From the NCBI RefSeq assembly GCF_002723935.1, contig NZ_BEWM01000011.1, positions 1 to 36,414 of the forward strand: a stretch of DNA of 36,414 nucleotides, in the 5' to 3' direction. This document shows positions 24,894 through 32,505 of the stretch, piece after piece (position 1 is the first letter of the stretch; each line of letters begins with the position of its first letter). Under the pieces are notes generated by a model. The model had not been told where the DNA came from. It made no database searches and saw only the letters and a program-made list of their open reading frames with translations. Source of the stretch: Gluconobacter cerinus (GTDB taxonomy: Bacteria > Pseudomonadota > Alphaproteobacteria > Acetobacterales > Acetobacteraceae). The translations under genes and the position numbers were made by a program.

Positions 24894-25430
24894 ATGTTCT
24901 CGACCATGACGTCTTCTGTCCCCGATCCCGTCCGTCTCGCTGAAGCCCTCCTCTTCCAGAGCAGCGGTCCTGTGTCCCGAATAATGCTGGCGCGGGCTCT
25001 GGGAGACGACGTAGAAATCGCCCAGATCCTGAACCAAGTGGCCAGACGCACCGAGGGGCTAGGGTTTGAGTTGGTCGCGGCCGGAGACGGCTGGATGTTC
25101 CGCACCGCCCCCGACCTGGCGGAAGCCCTGAGGGCGGTATTGGAGCGACCGCCAGAACGCCTGCCCCGGGCCGTGCTAGAAGTGCTCCTGCTGATCGCTG
25201 CGCGTCAGCCGATCACCCGACCCGAAATCGAAAGCTTCCGGGATGCCGCCCTTTCGCAGAAGACCTTGGCCCTTCTGCAGAAAAAGGATCTTATTCGCAG
25301 CCTCGGTCGCAAGCCAGTGCCAGGCCAGCCGCAGCTTTGGGGGACGACCGAGACCTTCCTCGTGACCTACGGCCTGAGGTCCCTGGCGGAGCTGGATCCG
25401 CTGCTGGAAGGCCTCAGAGGGCCGCTTTAG
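24894..25430 (+). CDS. scpB: ScpB-family segregation and condensation protein
   Basis: A 178-residue protein with the two winged-helix halves of ScpB. The first is at about 13-75 (VRLAEALLFQSSGPVSRIML, GFELVAAGDGWMFRTAPDL). The second is at about 98-165 (RAVLEVLLLIAARQPITRPE, LLQKKDLIRSLGRKPVPGQP, LWGTTETFLVTYGLRSLAEL). Chromosomal ScpB dimers hold the ScpA kleisin on the SMC condensin. Here the gene lies on a repA/recombinase backbone with scpA 2 kb downstream, not adjacent. The length is slightly below the chromosomal norm. An alternative ATG sits 12 bases inside. No smc gene is in the window, so it would have to act with the host SMC or in a distinct complex. Confidence 0.85.
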   Translation: MFSTMTSSVPDPVRLAEALLFQSSGPVSRIMLARALGDDVEIAQILNQVARRTEGLGFELVAAGDGWMFRTAPDLAEALRAVLERPPERLPRAVLEVLLLIAARQPITRPEIESFRDAALSQKTLALLQKKDLIRSLGRKPVPGQPQLWGTTETFLVTYGLRSLAELDPLLEGLRGPL

Positions 25431-25581
25431 GCCCTTTTGGGCTCGTTCTAAGGAAATTCTAGGACTGCTTTTTGTCATCATAACACGTGGTAATGTTCTC
25501 TTACCGCGCGTTAGATCAAGGTTGCCTTAATTGGTGTCTTACGGCAGACTCATTGGATATTTCAGAGGGAAGATCACCGGC

Positions 25582-26580
25582 ATGACAGTCCCGACAGATC
25601 CCGCAGAGCATCTCTCCGAAGCGCCCTCCCCTACTCTGCAGAGTGCCTTGGACGCAGCAAAAAACAGCGCCCGGACTGCGGCCTACGCACCCGAAACCCT
25701 GCGAGCGTATGCCCATGACTGGCAGGCCTTCTGTCACTGGTGCGACGAACACGGAACGTCCCCTCTTCCGGCCGCTCCTCCCGTCGTTGCGGCCTGGCTG
25801 CACAGTCTGGCACCACGTTTCAGCCGCTCGGCGCTCAACCGTCGCCTGGCGGCCGTCGGCTATCAGCATCGCATGCGGGGGTTGGAGTGGAGCTCCGGCC
25901 ATGCGGCCATCCGCACCACCCTCCGCGCGGCAGGGCGTGTGTATGGCGCGCCGCAGAAACAGGCCGCTGCCCTCACCTCCCAGGAACTCCGCAAGCTCGT
26001 CGCACCCGAGCATAGCAAAACCGTCGAAGCCTTGGCGGATCTGCGCGACCGGGCCCTTCTGCTGATCGGCTTTGCCGGGGCGCTGCGCCGTTCGGAACTG
26101 GTTGCTCTGACGACGGAGACCGTCCGGATCGTGGGGACCGGCGTGAAGCTCCATATCGCCCGCAGCAAGACTGACCCCGAACATCGCGGCGAAGAGGTGT
26201 TTCTTCCCCGCGGCAAGCATCGCGAAACCTGCCCGGTTTTGGCTCTCGAGCGCTGGCTGAAGAAAGCCGAGATTACGGATGGTCCCCTCTTCCGGTCGAT
26301 CAACCGCTGGGAGCAGGTGGGACGCGAGGCCCTGCATCCGGATGCCGTCCGGCAGATCCTGCTGCGCCGTGCCAGGGTGGCCGGACTTAAGGTGCCTTCC
26401 GGGGAACGCCTCAGCCCGCATGGGCTGCGTGCGGGCTTTGTCACCGAGGCCTTCCGGGCCAATGCCCGGGACGAGCAGATCATGGCACACACCCGCCACC
26501 GGGACCTGCGCAGCATGCGCCGCTATGTCCGTCGGGCCCGTCTGGATCTGGACTCTCCCGCCCATCTTCTGGACCTGTAG
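25582..26580 (+). CDS. Tyrosine recombinase / integrase
   Basis: The 332-residue site-specific recombinase has an N-terminal SAM-like DNA-binding domain at about 30-130 (YAPETLRAYAHDWQAFCHW). The catalytic domain carries R169 (GALRRSELVAL), K196 (RSKTDPEHRG), H280 and R283 (SPHGLRAGFVTEA), H306 (TRHRDLRSMRRYV) and nucleophile Y315. The start at 25582 follows GAGGGAAG; a TTG-initiated frame 51 bases longer exists. It probably resolves plasmid multimers, or integrates and excises the element. Its place between scpB and scpA suggests a maintenance role. No core sites were identified. Confidence 0.92.
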   Translation: MTVPTDPAEHLSEAPSPTLQSALDAAKNSARTAAYAPETLRAYAHDWQAFCHWCDEHGTSPLPAAPPVVAAWLHSLAPRFSRSALNRRLAAVGYQHRMRGLEWSSGHAAIRTTLRAAGRVYGAPQKQAAALTSQELRKLVAPEHSKTVEALADLRDRALLLIGFAGALRRSELVALTTETVRIVGTGVKLHIARSKTDPEHRGEEVFLPRGKHRETCPVLALERWLKKAEITDGPLFRSINRWEQVGREALHPDAVRQILLRRARVAGLKVPSGERLSPHGLRAGFVTEAFRANARDEQIMAHTRHRDLRSMRRYVRRARLDLDSPAHLLDL

Positions 26581-26583
26581 CCC

Positions 26584-27378
26584 ATGCCACAGACGACGGC
26601 TGAAATCATCGCGGACCTTGATGCGACAGTCGCGCGCCTGGAAGCCTATCGTCTGGAACTGGAAGCGCGCCCCGTTGCTCACGGGTATCTCGAACCGGGC
26701 CCCAGTAACGACGATGAGCCGGGGGTCGGCTTTCGTCTCCCCACTCGTCCAGCGCTCACCCGCCACACCCCAAGGCCACTGGCAAGCGGCACAGGGTTTT
26801 CAATCGCCGGGTCAGAGCCGTTAGAGCCGTTAGAGCCGAAGACCCCTCTTTCTCGTCCGCTATTCAATCCTCAACCGGACTGGCTGGCACATGTCTTGAC
26901 CGTCACAGGGTCAGAAGCCGTACTGGCCCGGTTCCAGGCAGCAGCAGCGGGGACTGGCCGTCTATCGTGGGGGCCGGATGTCACCAGCCGCGAAGATCTG
27001 AGCCGGTCCTTTCCCGTTGGGGACGCCCGGACAGCCGCTTTGATCGGCCAGATTGTCCAGAGCCATACGGTCCTTCTCGAACGGGAGGCAGGATCGGGCT
27101 CAGTTCCGTTTGACCTTAATGCCCTTTGTCCTATGCCTCTGAATCTTCTCTCCCTCGGCCCCGCTTCCTCCATGACACAAGCGTGGCTGTGGGAGCACTG
27201 GGGAACGTCGCGGCCACTGCAGCAGGTCGACGTCATGGACGGGCATCCGAAAAAGCATACCAACCGCTGGAGTGTTTCGTTCTGGTCGGCGGACTGGACG
27301 CCCTGGGCGGCTCTTCAAACCATTGCGACCCGATGGCCCGACCTCACCTTTGCCATACGCCCGCTTTACGATGTCTGA
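26584..27378 (+). CDS. YubB/DUF1281-like protein with coiled N-terminus
   Basis: The 264-residue protein is tentatively placed. It starts with a short helical stretch (TTAEIIADLDATVARLEAYR) and a Pro-rich linker in which a 9-base unit (GTTAGAGCC) is repeated around 26820-26840, giving PLEPLEPLEPK. The C-terminal half resembles plasmid YubB/Api92-type ferredoxin-like domains: WLAHVLTVTGSEAVLARFQA, PLNLLSLGPASS, WLWEHWGTSRPLQQVDV, WSVSFWSADWTPWAALQTIA and LTFAIRPLYDV. The family has no established biochemical role. It lies 3 bases after the recombinase and overlaps scpA by 8 bases, so the four genes scpB-recombinase-this-scpA are read together. Confidence 0.6.
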   Translation: MPQTTAEIIADLDATVARLEAYRLELEARPVAHGYLEPGPSNDDEPGVGFRLPTRPALTRHTPRPLASGTGFSIAGSEPLEPLEPKTPLSRPLFNPQPDWLAHVLTVTGSEAVLARFQAAAAGTGRLSWGPDVTSREDLSRSFPVGDARTAALIGQIVQSHTVLLEREAGSGSVPFDLNALCPMPLNLLSLGPASSMTQAWLWEHWGTSRPLQQVDVMDGHPKKHTNRWSVSFWSADWTPWAALQTIATRWPDLTFAIRPLYDV

Positions 27379-28129
27379 GGGACTGCTTTTGGAAGTTGGT
27401 GCCTGGCAGGGCCCGCTGGAGGCGCTCCTGCAGGCGGTCCGTCGTCGTGCGATAGATCTTGGGACGCTTCCGCTGAGAGAACTGATCGAACAGTTTTTGA
27501 TCTGCGTGGAAGAGGGGCTTAAAAACCGTCCCCTCGAACAGACTGCGAACGATCTTGTTCTGGCAGCAACCCTTCTTCAAATGCGCTCGGCTCTTCTGCT
27601 TCGGGAAGATACTGAAGAGCACCTTGCCGCCCACTCGGCAGCCGAGCAGCTCCAACGCGTCCTGCTTCGAAAGGACACGCTTTTGCAAGCCGTGGAGTGC
27701 TTTGAAACTCGGCCTGTGCTGGGCGAAAGTGTTTTTGGACGCGGGAAACTGCCCCCCTCGCCTTCTGCTGCTGAGACAGCGTCTTCAATCCTCACCCAAG
27801 ATCTACTGGACGCGCTTTTGTCAGCATCTCGTCGGAGGGCAAAGCTGCGGCCCCCAGAGAGTATCTTCCAGCCTTCTTTAGTACCGCGTGTTTCTGTTCA
27901 GGACGCTTTGGCATGGTGGCAGCGGAAAGTTCGGGACTATCCGGAGAGCACGTGGGACCTCGTCGAAGGCGTGATTCATTTTTCTCTTGGCGCGAGCCCT
28001 CAAAACCTAATGCAGCGCAAGGCCACGTGGGCTGCTCATCTTTCGGCCGTTTTGGAACTTGAAAAACGAGGAGAATTATATCTTAGACAGTTGCACCTGC
28101 CACGAACATTTGCAGTTGATCGTCCCTGA
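27371..28129 (+). CDS. scpA: ScpA-family kleisin
   Basis: The 252-residue protein starts at ATG 27371, inside a longer frame. The chosen start gives the family N-terminus (SEGLLLEVGAWQGPLEALLQ, VRRRAIDLGTLPLRELIEQF). The kleisin core motif follows (ANDLVLAATLLQMRSALLLR), then a variable middle and a C-terminal winged helix (DLVEGVIHFSLG, AHLSAVLELEKRGELYLRQL). ScpA bridges the two heads of SMC and binds ScpB. The start overlaps the stop of the preceding gene by 8 bases. It is divergent enough from typical chromosomal ScpA to be a dedicated plasmid copy (inference). Confidence 0.83.
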   Translation: MSEGLLLEVGAWQGPLEALLQAVRRRAIDLGTLPLRELIEQFLICVEEGLKNRPLEQTANDLVLAATLLQMRSALLLREDTEEHLAAHSAAEQLQRVLLRKDTLLQAVECFETRPVLGESVFGRGKLPPSPSAAETASSILTQDLLDALLSASRRRAKLRPPESIFQPSLVPRVSVQDALAWWQRKVRDYPESTWDLVEGVIHFSLGASPQNLMQRKATWAAHLSAVLELEKRGELYLRQLHLPRTFAVDRP

Positions 28130-28325
28130 CCAGCTATCCCGGTAAGCTTACTGTCGCAATCAGCGGATTCAGAATTATCTTCGATATCTCACTGAAGTTA
28201 AGGCTAATTTTATCCTACATTTAGAAATTAGGCCATTAGAATCAATATGTTTGGTTCTCTATTCAAACGGTACGATGAGAAATTTTTGCACCGCCTAACG
28301 GCCAGCTTATTGTGCCATTCAGTTG

Positions 28326-28654
28326 TTTGGACTCTTCTCGCTCTATCCCCCTCGCTGTCCGCATCATCCTCTTTCACATCTTTTGGACTCTTCTCGCACC
28401 CTCTTGGACTTTCCTCGCTCATTGCAGACAGCCGTAATCCACAGCGATTTGAATTTAAAACAGTTATCCCTTGGGGTCTCCTCGCTCATTTCTTGGGCTT
28501 TGCTCGCTACAATGGTGGTTATCCCTTGGACTCTGGTCGCGCATATCTAATAGATATATCTAATAATCTTCCTAGAGCGCGCGAGCAGAGTCCAAACCGC
28601 GGCGAGTGGAGTCCAAGGGAGTTCTGTGGAAAAATCGCCGCGAGCAAAGTCCAA
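28326..28654. other. Iteron-type replication origin (oriV)
   Basis: A 17-base unit, consensus TTGGACTCTNCTCGCTC, recurs upstream of repA. Six copies point rightward, starting near 28327, 28383, 28404, 28471, 28493 and 28526. Three point leftward (GAGCAGAGTCCAA-like), ending near 28595, 28616 and 28654. An AT-rich stretch at 28542-28571 separates the two groups and suits an unwinding element. GTAATCCACAG near 28434 is a weak DnaA-box candidate. The leftward copies overlap the repA ribosome binding site and start, which suits RepA autorepression. Origin assignment is inferred from iterons plus RepA. Confidence 0.82.
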
Positions 28655-29615
28655 ATTGACACCCGATCGCCGGCCATGGAAAGTCACGTTCATGGGTGAA
28701 ATACACAACCTTCTTGAACGCCATGGACTCCATGAAGCTCGGCGACAGGCGTCTCTCGATGGGCAGCTAAGCCGTGTATGTGTCGATGCTGCTCATGAAG
28801 TATTAAGTGATGAAGCTTTACAAATTGGCATCACTCATTCGGGCTTTGCGATGGCTGCTCTGCCTCATAAAAAGACTGAAGAGACCGTATGGGAACGTGA
28901 AGGCGGAGGAATCAAACTTCTTATTGAAAGCGGCTTAAACGACGACAAAACTCCCGTGGGTATTCCATACGGCTCAATGGCTCGTATGATTCTCCTCTAT
29001 TTACAAACTCAAGCAGTAAAAACACAATCCCGTGAAGTCGAGCTTGGCTCTTCGATGAATGCTTGGCTTAAAGTAATGGGAATTACTGTTGGTGGGAAAA
29101 CTTATAATTCCGTAAGAGACCAAGCAAAAAGAATCAGTCAGTGCAGACTAACATTTTTTCGCGTCCACAATGGAGCAAAAATGGTTAGTAACGGAGCATT
29201 TGTACGGGATGCAATCTTTCCAATTCAGGAAGATGAAAATCAACCTTCGTTTTGGAGAGAAGTTGTTCGTTTAGACGAAAGTTTTTACGAAAGCTTGATT
29301 GACCACCCTCTGCCACTTCGGGAAGTAGCAATTCGTCAAATATCCGGAAAATCAAAAGCGATAGATACATATATTTGGTTAGCTTACAGGCTACATATAC
29401 TCAAAGAACCAGTATCTATCTCGTGGTATGCTTTCAAAGGACAGTTTGGACCAGAATATGCGCGTATGCGTGACTTCAAACGTGATATTACAGGCCCACT
29501 AAAACTAGCCCTCTCTGTTTATCCAGAAGCACACGTAGATGTTGATATGGAAAAAGGGTTGATACTATATCCCTCCCCTCCTCCAGTACCAGAGAGACGT
29601 ATACTAGGGCGTTAA
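28626..29615 (+). CDS. repA: Plasmid replication initiator RepA (RPA family)
   Basis: The protein is about 329 residues from GTG 28626, which has AAGGGAG 5 bases upstream. An ATG at 28692 (MGEIHNLLERHG) is an alternative, 22 codons in. Family features include QIGITHSGFAMAALPHKK, GIPYGSMARMILLYLQTQAV, SREVELGSSMNAWLKVMGI, a winged-helix-like region RLDESFYESLIDHPLPLREV and AIDTYIWLAYRLHILKEPVS. It binds the iterons just upstream to open the origin (family knowledge). The DNA is more AT-rich than the scp block. It is the clearest evidence that the window is a plasmid. Confidence 0.88.
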   Translation: MEKSPRAKSKLTPDRRPWKVTFMGEIHNLLERHGLHEARRQASLDGQLSRVCVDAAHEVLSDEALQIGITHSGFAMAALPHKKTEETVWEREGGGIKLLIESGLNDDKTPVGIPYGSMARMILLYLQTQAVKTQSREVELGSSMNAWLKVMGITVGGKTYNSVRDQAKRISQCRLTFFRVHNGAKMVSNGAFVRDAIFPIQEDENQPSFWREVVRLDESFYESLIDHPLPLREVAIRQISGKSKAIDTYIWLAYRLHILKEPVSISWYAFKGQFGPEYARMRDFKRDITGPLKLALSVYPEAHVDVDMEKGLILYPSPPPVPERRILGR

Positions 29616-29706
29616 ATATATACCTATTGATTCGAAAAATAAAGATAAGGCCAAATATTGATTGTTAGGCGAAACAATAAGCAATTTGAATAATGCCTAT
29701 ATCGCT

Positions 29707-30027
29707 TTAGATATCATCTGGAAAATTATCGCTTGCCCAGGCAATAAAGCTATCAGAACGAATGAGCGGGACATAAAGGCCCCAATAGCTCTTCGCATTA
29801 CAAGCGATGTAAGAAAGCTGATCCTGATAACAATCAGAAAGTTTTCGCAAAGAATCGCTCTTACTGAGATCAAGTAGAAGAGTTTTTGCGTTTAAAAGAT
29901 GTTCCTTCAGGTGCGTCCGGTCACTCAGTTCAAAATCACAAGCGATCAGGAATTTGGCGAGATCGCCATACAGGCTCTCAATGTTTGCCAGCCAAACTAT
30001 CTGTAAACGTCCGCTTTCGAGAAGCAT
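29707..30027 (-). CDS. Hypothetical protein, 106 residues
   Basis: A leftward frame with balanced composition and a mostly helical look: IVWLANIESLYGDLAKFLIA, HLKEHLLNAKTLLLDLSKSD and LYVPLIRSDSFIAWA. No family is recognised. The ATG has only a short AGG at suitable distance. It is convergent with repA. It could be a truncated gene, since the preceding stretch (30028-30388) looks degraded. Confidence 0.42.
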   Translation of the reverse strand: MLLESGRLQIVWLANIESLYGDLAKFLIACDFELSDRTHLKEHLLNAKTLLLDLSKSDSLRKLSDCYQDQLSYIACNAKSYWGLYVPLIRSDSFIAWASDNFPDDI

Positions 30028-30388
30028 GTAGCCTGCATCTAACCGGCCGGAAGTGGGCGACTGCTGCCTGTCCGCTCCGTGATGCAGGAGCAGACAGGCA
30101 GATCAGGCGGGTGAGCAGAATGTCGGCTGTTGGGCGGTAAGACTGGAAAATCGGTCATTCGTGCAATCGACTGTCACGACACGAATGGGCGTCTCCTGAA
30201 GATCAACCTGACAACCTACTTCGTCGGGCGAGAGCTGTCCGTCTCATAAGACCCCGCATATATGCACTCGTCATGCCAGCGATAGGTTCATGGTCAGTGC
30301 CTGAGGGACGGAGCAGAAACTGCGGCCAGCGCGAGGCTGAAGCACTCCCTCTTTTTGGAGGAAATTGCTTCAGACCGCTTCTGTTCTC
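30028..30388. other. Gene-free stretch with two hairpins
   Basis: No convincing gene is present. CCTGTCCGCTCC at 30067 pairs with GGAGCAGACAGG at 30087 with one mismatch. A second hairpin lies at 30337-30373. A leftward translation from about 30215 (VDLQETPIRVVTVDCTND) looks protein-like but has no start and could be a decayed gene end. Confidence 0.4.
30337..30373 (-). terminator. Hairpin after the esterase gene
   Basis: CTGAAGCA pairs with TGCTTCAG, and CTCC inside pairs with GGAG, 15 bases beyond the esterase stop. No T tract follows, so termination is likely but unproven. Confidence 0.45.
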
Positions 30389-31411
30389 TCACTTTACCTT
30401 CGTAAAGGCATCGCGTAGGAAATGAGCCGCTTGGGCGACTGCGGCGGTGGCCGCCGGCGTCTTGGCAAGCGCATTGAGCATAACGAAATCGTGGATCGTC
30501 GCGTTATAGCGGGTCGTTATGACCGGCACGCCAGCTTCGACCAGGCGTCGGGCGTAGGCCTCGCCCTCGTCACGCAGGACATCGTTTTCATCTGTGATGA
30601 CCAGCGCTGGCGCCTGCCCGTGCAGGATGGAGTCCGGCGTGTTCAGCGGCGAGACATGCGGCTGGGCGCGGTCCGTGCCGGCAGGCAGATACTGGTTCCA
30701 GAAATAATCCATGGCTTTCGCTGTCAGCCAGGGGCCACTGGCGAACTCGCGATAGGATCCGTCATTCATTGCGGCATCGGTCACCGGATAGAACAGGAGC
30801 TGGGCTACGGGCCTGGGTCCATGCCGCTCCGCAACGAGGGCGGAGACGACAGCAACCATATTACCGCCGACGCTGTCTCCGGCGATGGCAATGCGGGATG
30901 GATCGATCCCGAATTCGACCGGATGACGAGCGACATACTCCAGAACCGCATAATCCTGCTCGATCGCAGTTGGATAACGCGCCTCGGGCGAGCGTTCGTA
31001 ATCGACGAAGATCACCACCGCACCGCTGCCCGCCGCTAGATCGCGCACGAGGCGGTCATGGCTGGCCGGGCCGCCCATCACCCAACCGGCACCATGATAA
31101 TAGACGATGGCCGGCGCATGGTTCGGGGCGTCGAACGGGCGATAGATCCGGATGCGTGTGCTGCCGGTCGGGCCAACGGGGAGCACGCGGTCGGTGATCC
31201 GGGCAGAGGGAGCGGTGACCTTCACCGATGCCTGCGCGCCGTCCAGCAGCGCACGGGCATCGTGCGGGGACAGCGAGGGGATGGCCGGGACATGGGCGGT
31301 GGCGAGGTCGTTGAGGAAATGCTGGGTCGTGGGCTCCAGCACGGGCGCGGCGAGCGCGGGCGCGGCGGCAATAGCGGTAGCCAAGGCGATGACTGTGGAG
31401 AGGCGCTTCAT
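30389..31411 (-). CDS. Secreted alpha/beta hydrolase of the HSL (lipase/esterase) family
   Basis: The 340-residue protein has an N-terminal signal peptide (MKRLSTVIALATAIAAAPAL then AAP), so it is probably periplasmic or exported. HSL motifs are HGAG at 106-109 (IVYYHGAGWVMGG, oxyanion hole), nucleophile S180 in AIAGDSVGGNM, an acid in ITDENDVLRDEGE and the His of TIHDFVML. It resembles bacterial hormone-sensitive-lipase-type carboxylesterases acting on short acyl esters. It is divergent from the OhrR-like gene, with an operator-like palindrome in the gap, so peroxide- or ligand-controlled expression is likely. The region is GC-rich compared with its neighbours. Confidence 0.9.
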   Translation of the reverse strand: MKRLSTVIALATAIAAAPALAAPVLEPTTQHFLNDLATAHVPAIPSLSPHDARALLDGAQASVKVTAPSARITDRVLPVGPTGSTRIRIYRPFDAPNHAPAIVYYHGAGWVMGGPASHDRLVRDLAAGSGAVVIFVDYERSPEARYPTAIEQDYAVLEYVARHPVEFGIDPSRIAIAGDSVGGNMVAVVSALVAERHGPRPVAQLLFYPVTDAAMNDGSYREFASGPWLTAKAMDYFWNQYLPAGTDRAQPHVSPLNTPDSILHGQAPALVITDENDVLRDEGEAYARRLVEAGVPVITTRYNATIHDFVMLNALAKTPAATAAVAQAAHFLRDAFTKVK

Positions 31412-31461
31412 GATGGAAAACTCCGTATCGATCAGGCTGCGATCGGCCTGTGAAGCACAAC

Positions 31462-31477
31462 ATATCGTGCACGATAT
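31462..31477. promoter_or_regulatory. Palindromic operator candidate for the MarR/OhrR regulator
   Basis: ATATCGTGCACGATAT is a perfect 16-base palindrome in the 162-base divergent gap between the esterase and regulator genes, followed at 31479 by a half copy (TATCGTGCA). It is the natural binding-site candidate for the dimeric regulator. Confidence 0.6.
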
Positions 31478-31573
31478 TATCGTGCAACATGATAAATTGC
31501 ATGACTCCTATGCATTAACATCGCCCAAGATTTGATATTACGCGATATAATGGCCCTACTTATGGAGGACGAT

Positions 31574-32044
31574 ATGAACGAAGACCCATCCACACCTGAT
31601 CTGTCGAATTTCGTGTGCTTCTCGCTGTATGCCGCGAGCCACGCCTTCAATCGGCTGTACCAACCGCTGCTCGAGCCGCTCGGTCTCACCTATCCGCAAT
31701 ATCTAGTAATGACCGTCCTGTGGAGCAGTGACGGCAGACTTGTCGGCGAAATCGGATCACAACTCGATCTGGTTAGCTCCACCCTGACCCCGTTGCTCAA
31801 GCGGCTGGAGGGCGCTGGCCTTGTGGAGCGCACCCGCGACCAGAAGGACGAACGACAGGTGCGCGTTCATCTGACCGAGGCCGGTCGGGCCCTGCGCGTT
31901 CAGGCCGAGACGATTCCGGCTTGTGTGTTAACGGCGACCGGGCTGTCGATCACCGAATTGCGGGACTTGCGTAATCGGGTCGACCGGCTGCGCCAAGCCG
32001 TTAGCTCTCCGCGTGCTCCGGGCTGCAATTCCGACGATCATTGA
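31574..32044 (+). CDS. OhrR-like MarR-family regulator
   Basis: The 156-residue protein starts at ATG 31574, behind GGAGG at 6 bases; a TTG-started frame is 42 bases longer. The N-terminus SNFVCFSLYAASHAFNRLYQ and LEPLGLTYPQYLVMTVLW match OhrR. Cys15, Tyr29 and Tyr40 fall at the positions of the peroxide-sensing Cys and its hydrogen-bonding tyrosines in Bacillus subtilis OhrR. The winged helix follows (VGEIGSQLDLVSSTLTPLLK, RLEGAGLVERTRDQKDERQV). OhrR repressors release DNA when organic hydroperoxides oxidise the Cys. The usual ohr peroxidase partner is absent; the divergent gene encodes an esterase instead. Confidence 0.88.
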   Translation: MNEDPSTPDLSNFVCFSLYAASHAFNRLYQPLLEPLGLTYPQYLVMTVLWSSDGRLVGEIGSQLDLVSSTLTPLLKRLEGAGLVERTRDQKDERQVRVHLTEAGRALRVQAETIPACVLTATGLSITELRDLRNRVDRLRQAVSSPRAPGCNSDDH

Positions 32045-32268
32045 GCCTGTCACCCATTGATAACCTTTTCCAGGGAGACTGGTCTTGAGTTCCCCCTACG
32101 CCCTACAGAGACAAACGGGGTGATCGCACTTGGCTGCTGGCACATACCGCGCATTTTAGGCGGGATGCTCGTGATGTTGGTCGTGATCGACAACAGCCTA
32201 TCCTCGCAAGCCATGAACACGTCCGTTTCAGAGAAGCGAAGAGCGACGCTCTGGCTTCTGACATGCGG

Positions 32269-32310
32269 GCGTAAGCGGACCTGCTGCTTACGCCTCATGC
32301 CGGGCATACA
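32269..32310 (+). repeat. Dispersed hairpin repeat, copy 1
   Basis: GCGTAAGC and GCTTACGC form a stem with a 9-base loop, followed by CTCATGCCGGGCATA. It is the left member of a direct-repeat pair around the gene at 32506-33252. The surrounding 32045-32505 stretch holds no gene; weaker similarity to copy 2 continues to about 32370. Confidence 0.65.
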
Positions 32311-32505
32311 GGCGGCTACATTGCTTTCCACATAGCGGACATAATTTGAACGCACCATTTTCTGCCAAAACCTAGTCAAAACGCTTTTTGAGTCAGGCTC
32401 TGAAAGAGCAAACCAGACTGCAATGAGGTGAAACGCCTAAAGGCGATAATTGCGTAATGTATCGAATCATCTAATAGTATCCAGTATAAAACGAGGTGAT
32501 ATCTA

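Noticed and set aside
25516-26766. A 416-residue leftward frame
   Set aside because: It is antisense to the tyrosine recombinase, whose catalytic residues are all present. The long open frame reflects high GC.
28326-28654. The repeated TTGGACTC units as a CRISPR array
   Set aside because: The spacing is irregular, units occur in both orientations and the spacers are not of constant length. They lie directly before repA, so iterons explain them.
32050-32379. A 109-residue leftward frame
   Set aside because: It covers the hairpin repeat and a related decayed block; composition and lack of a start signal argue against a gene.
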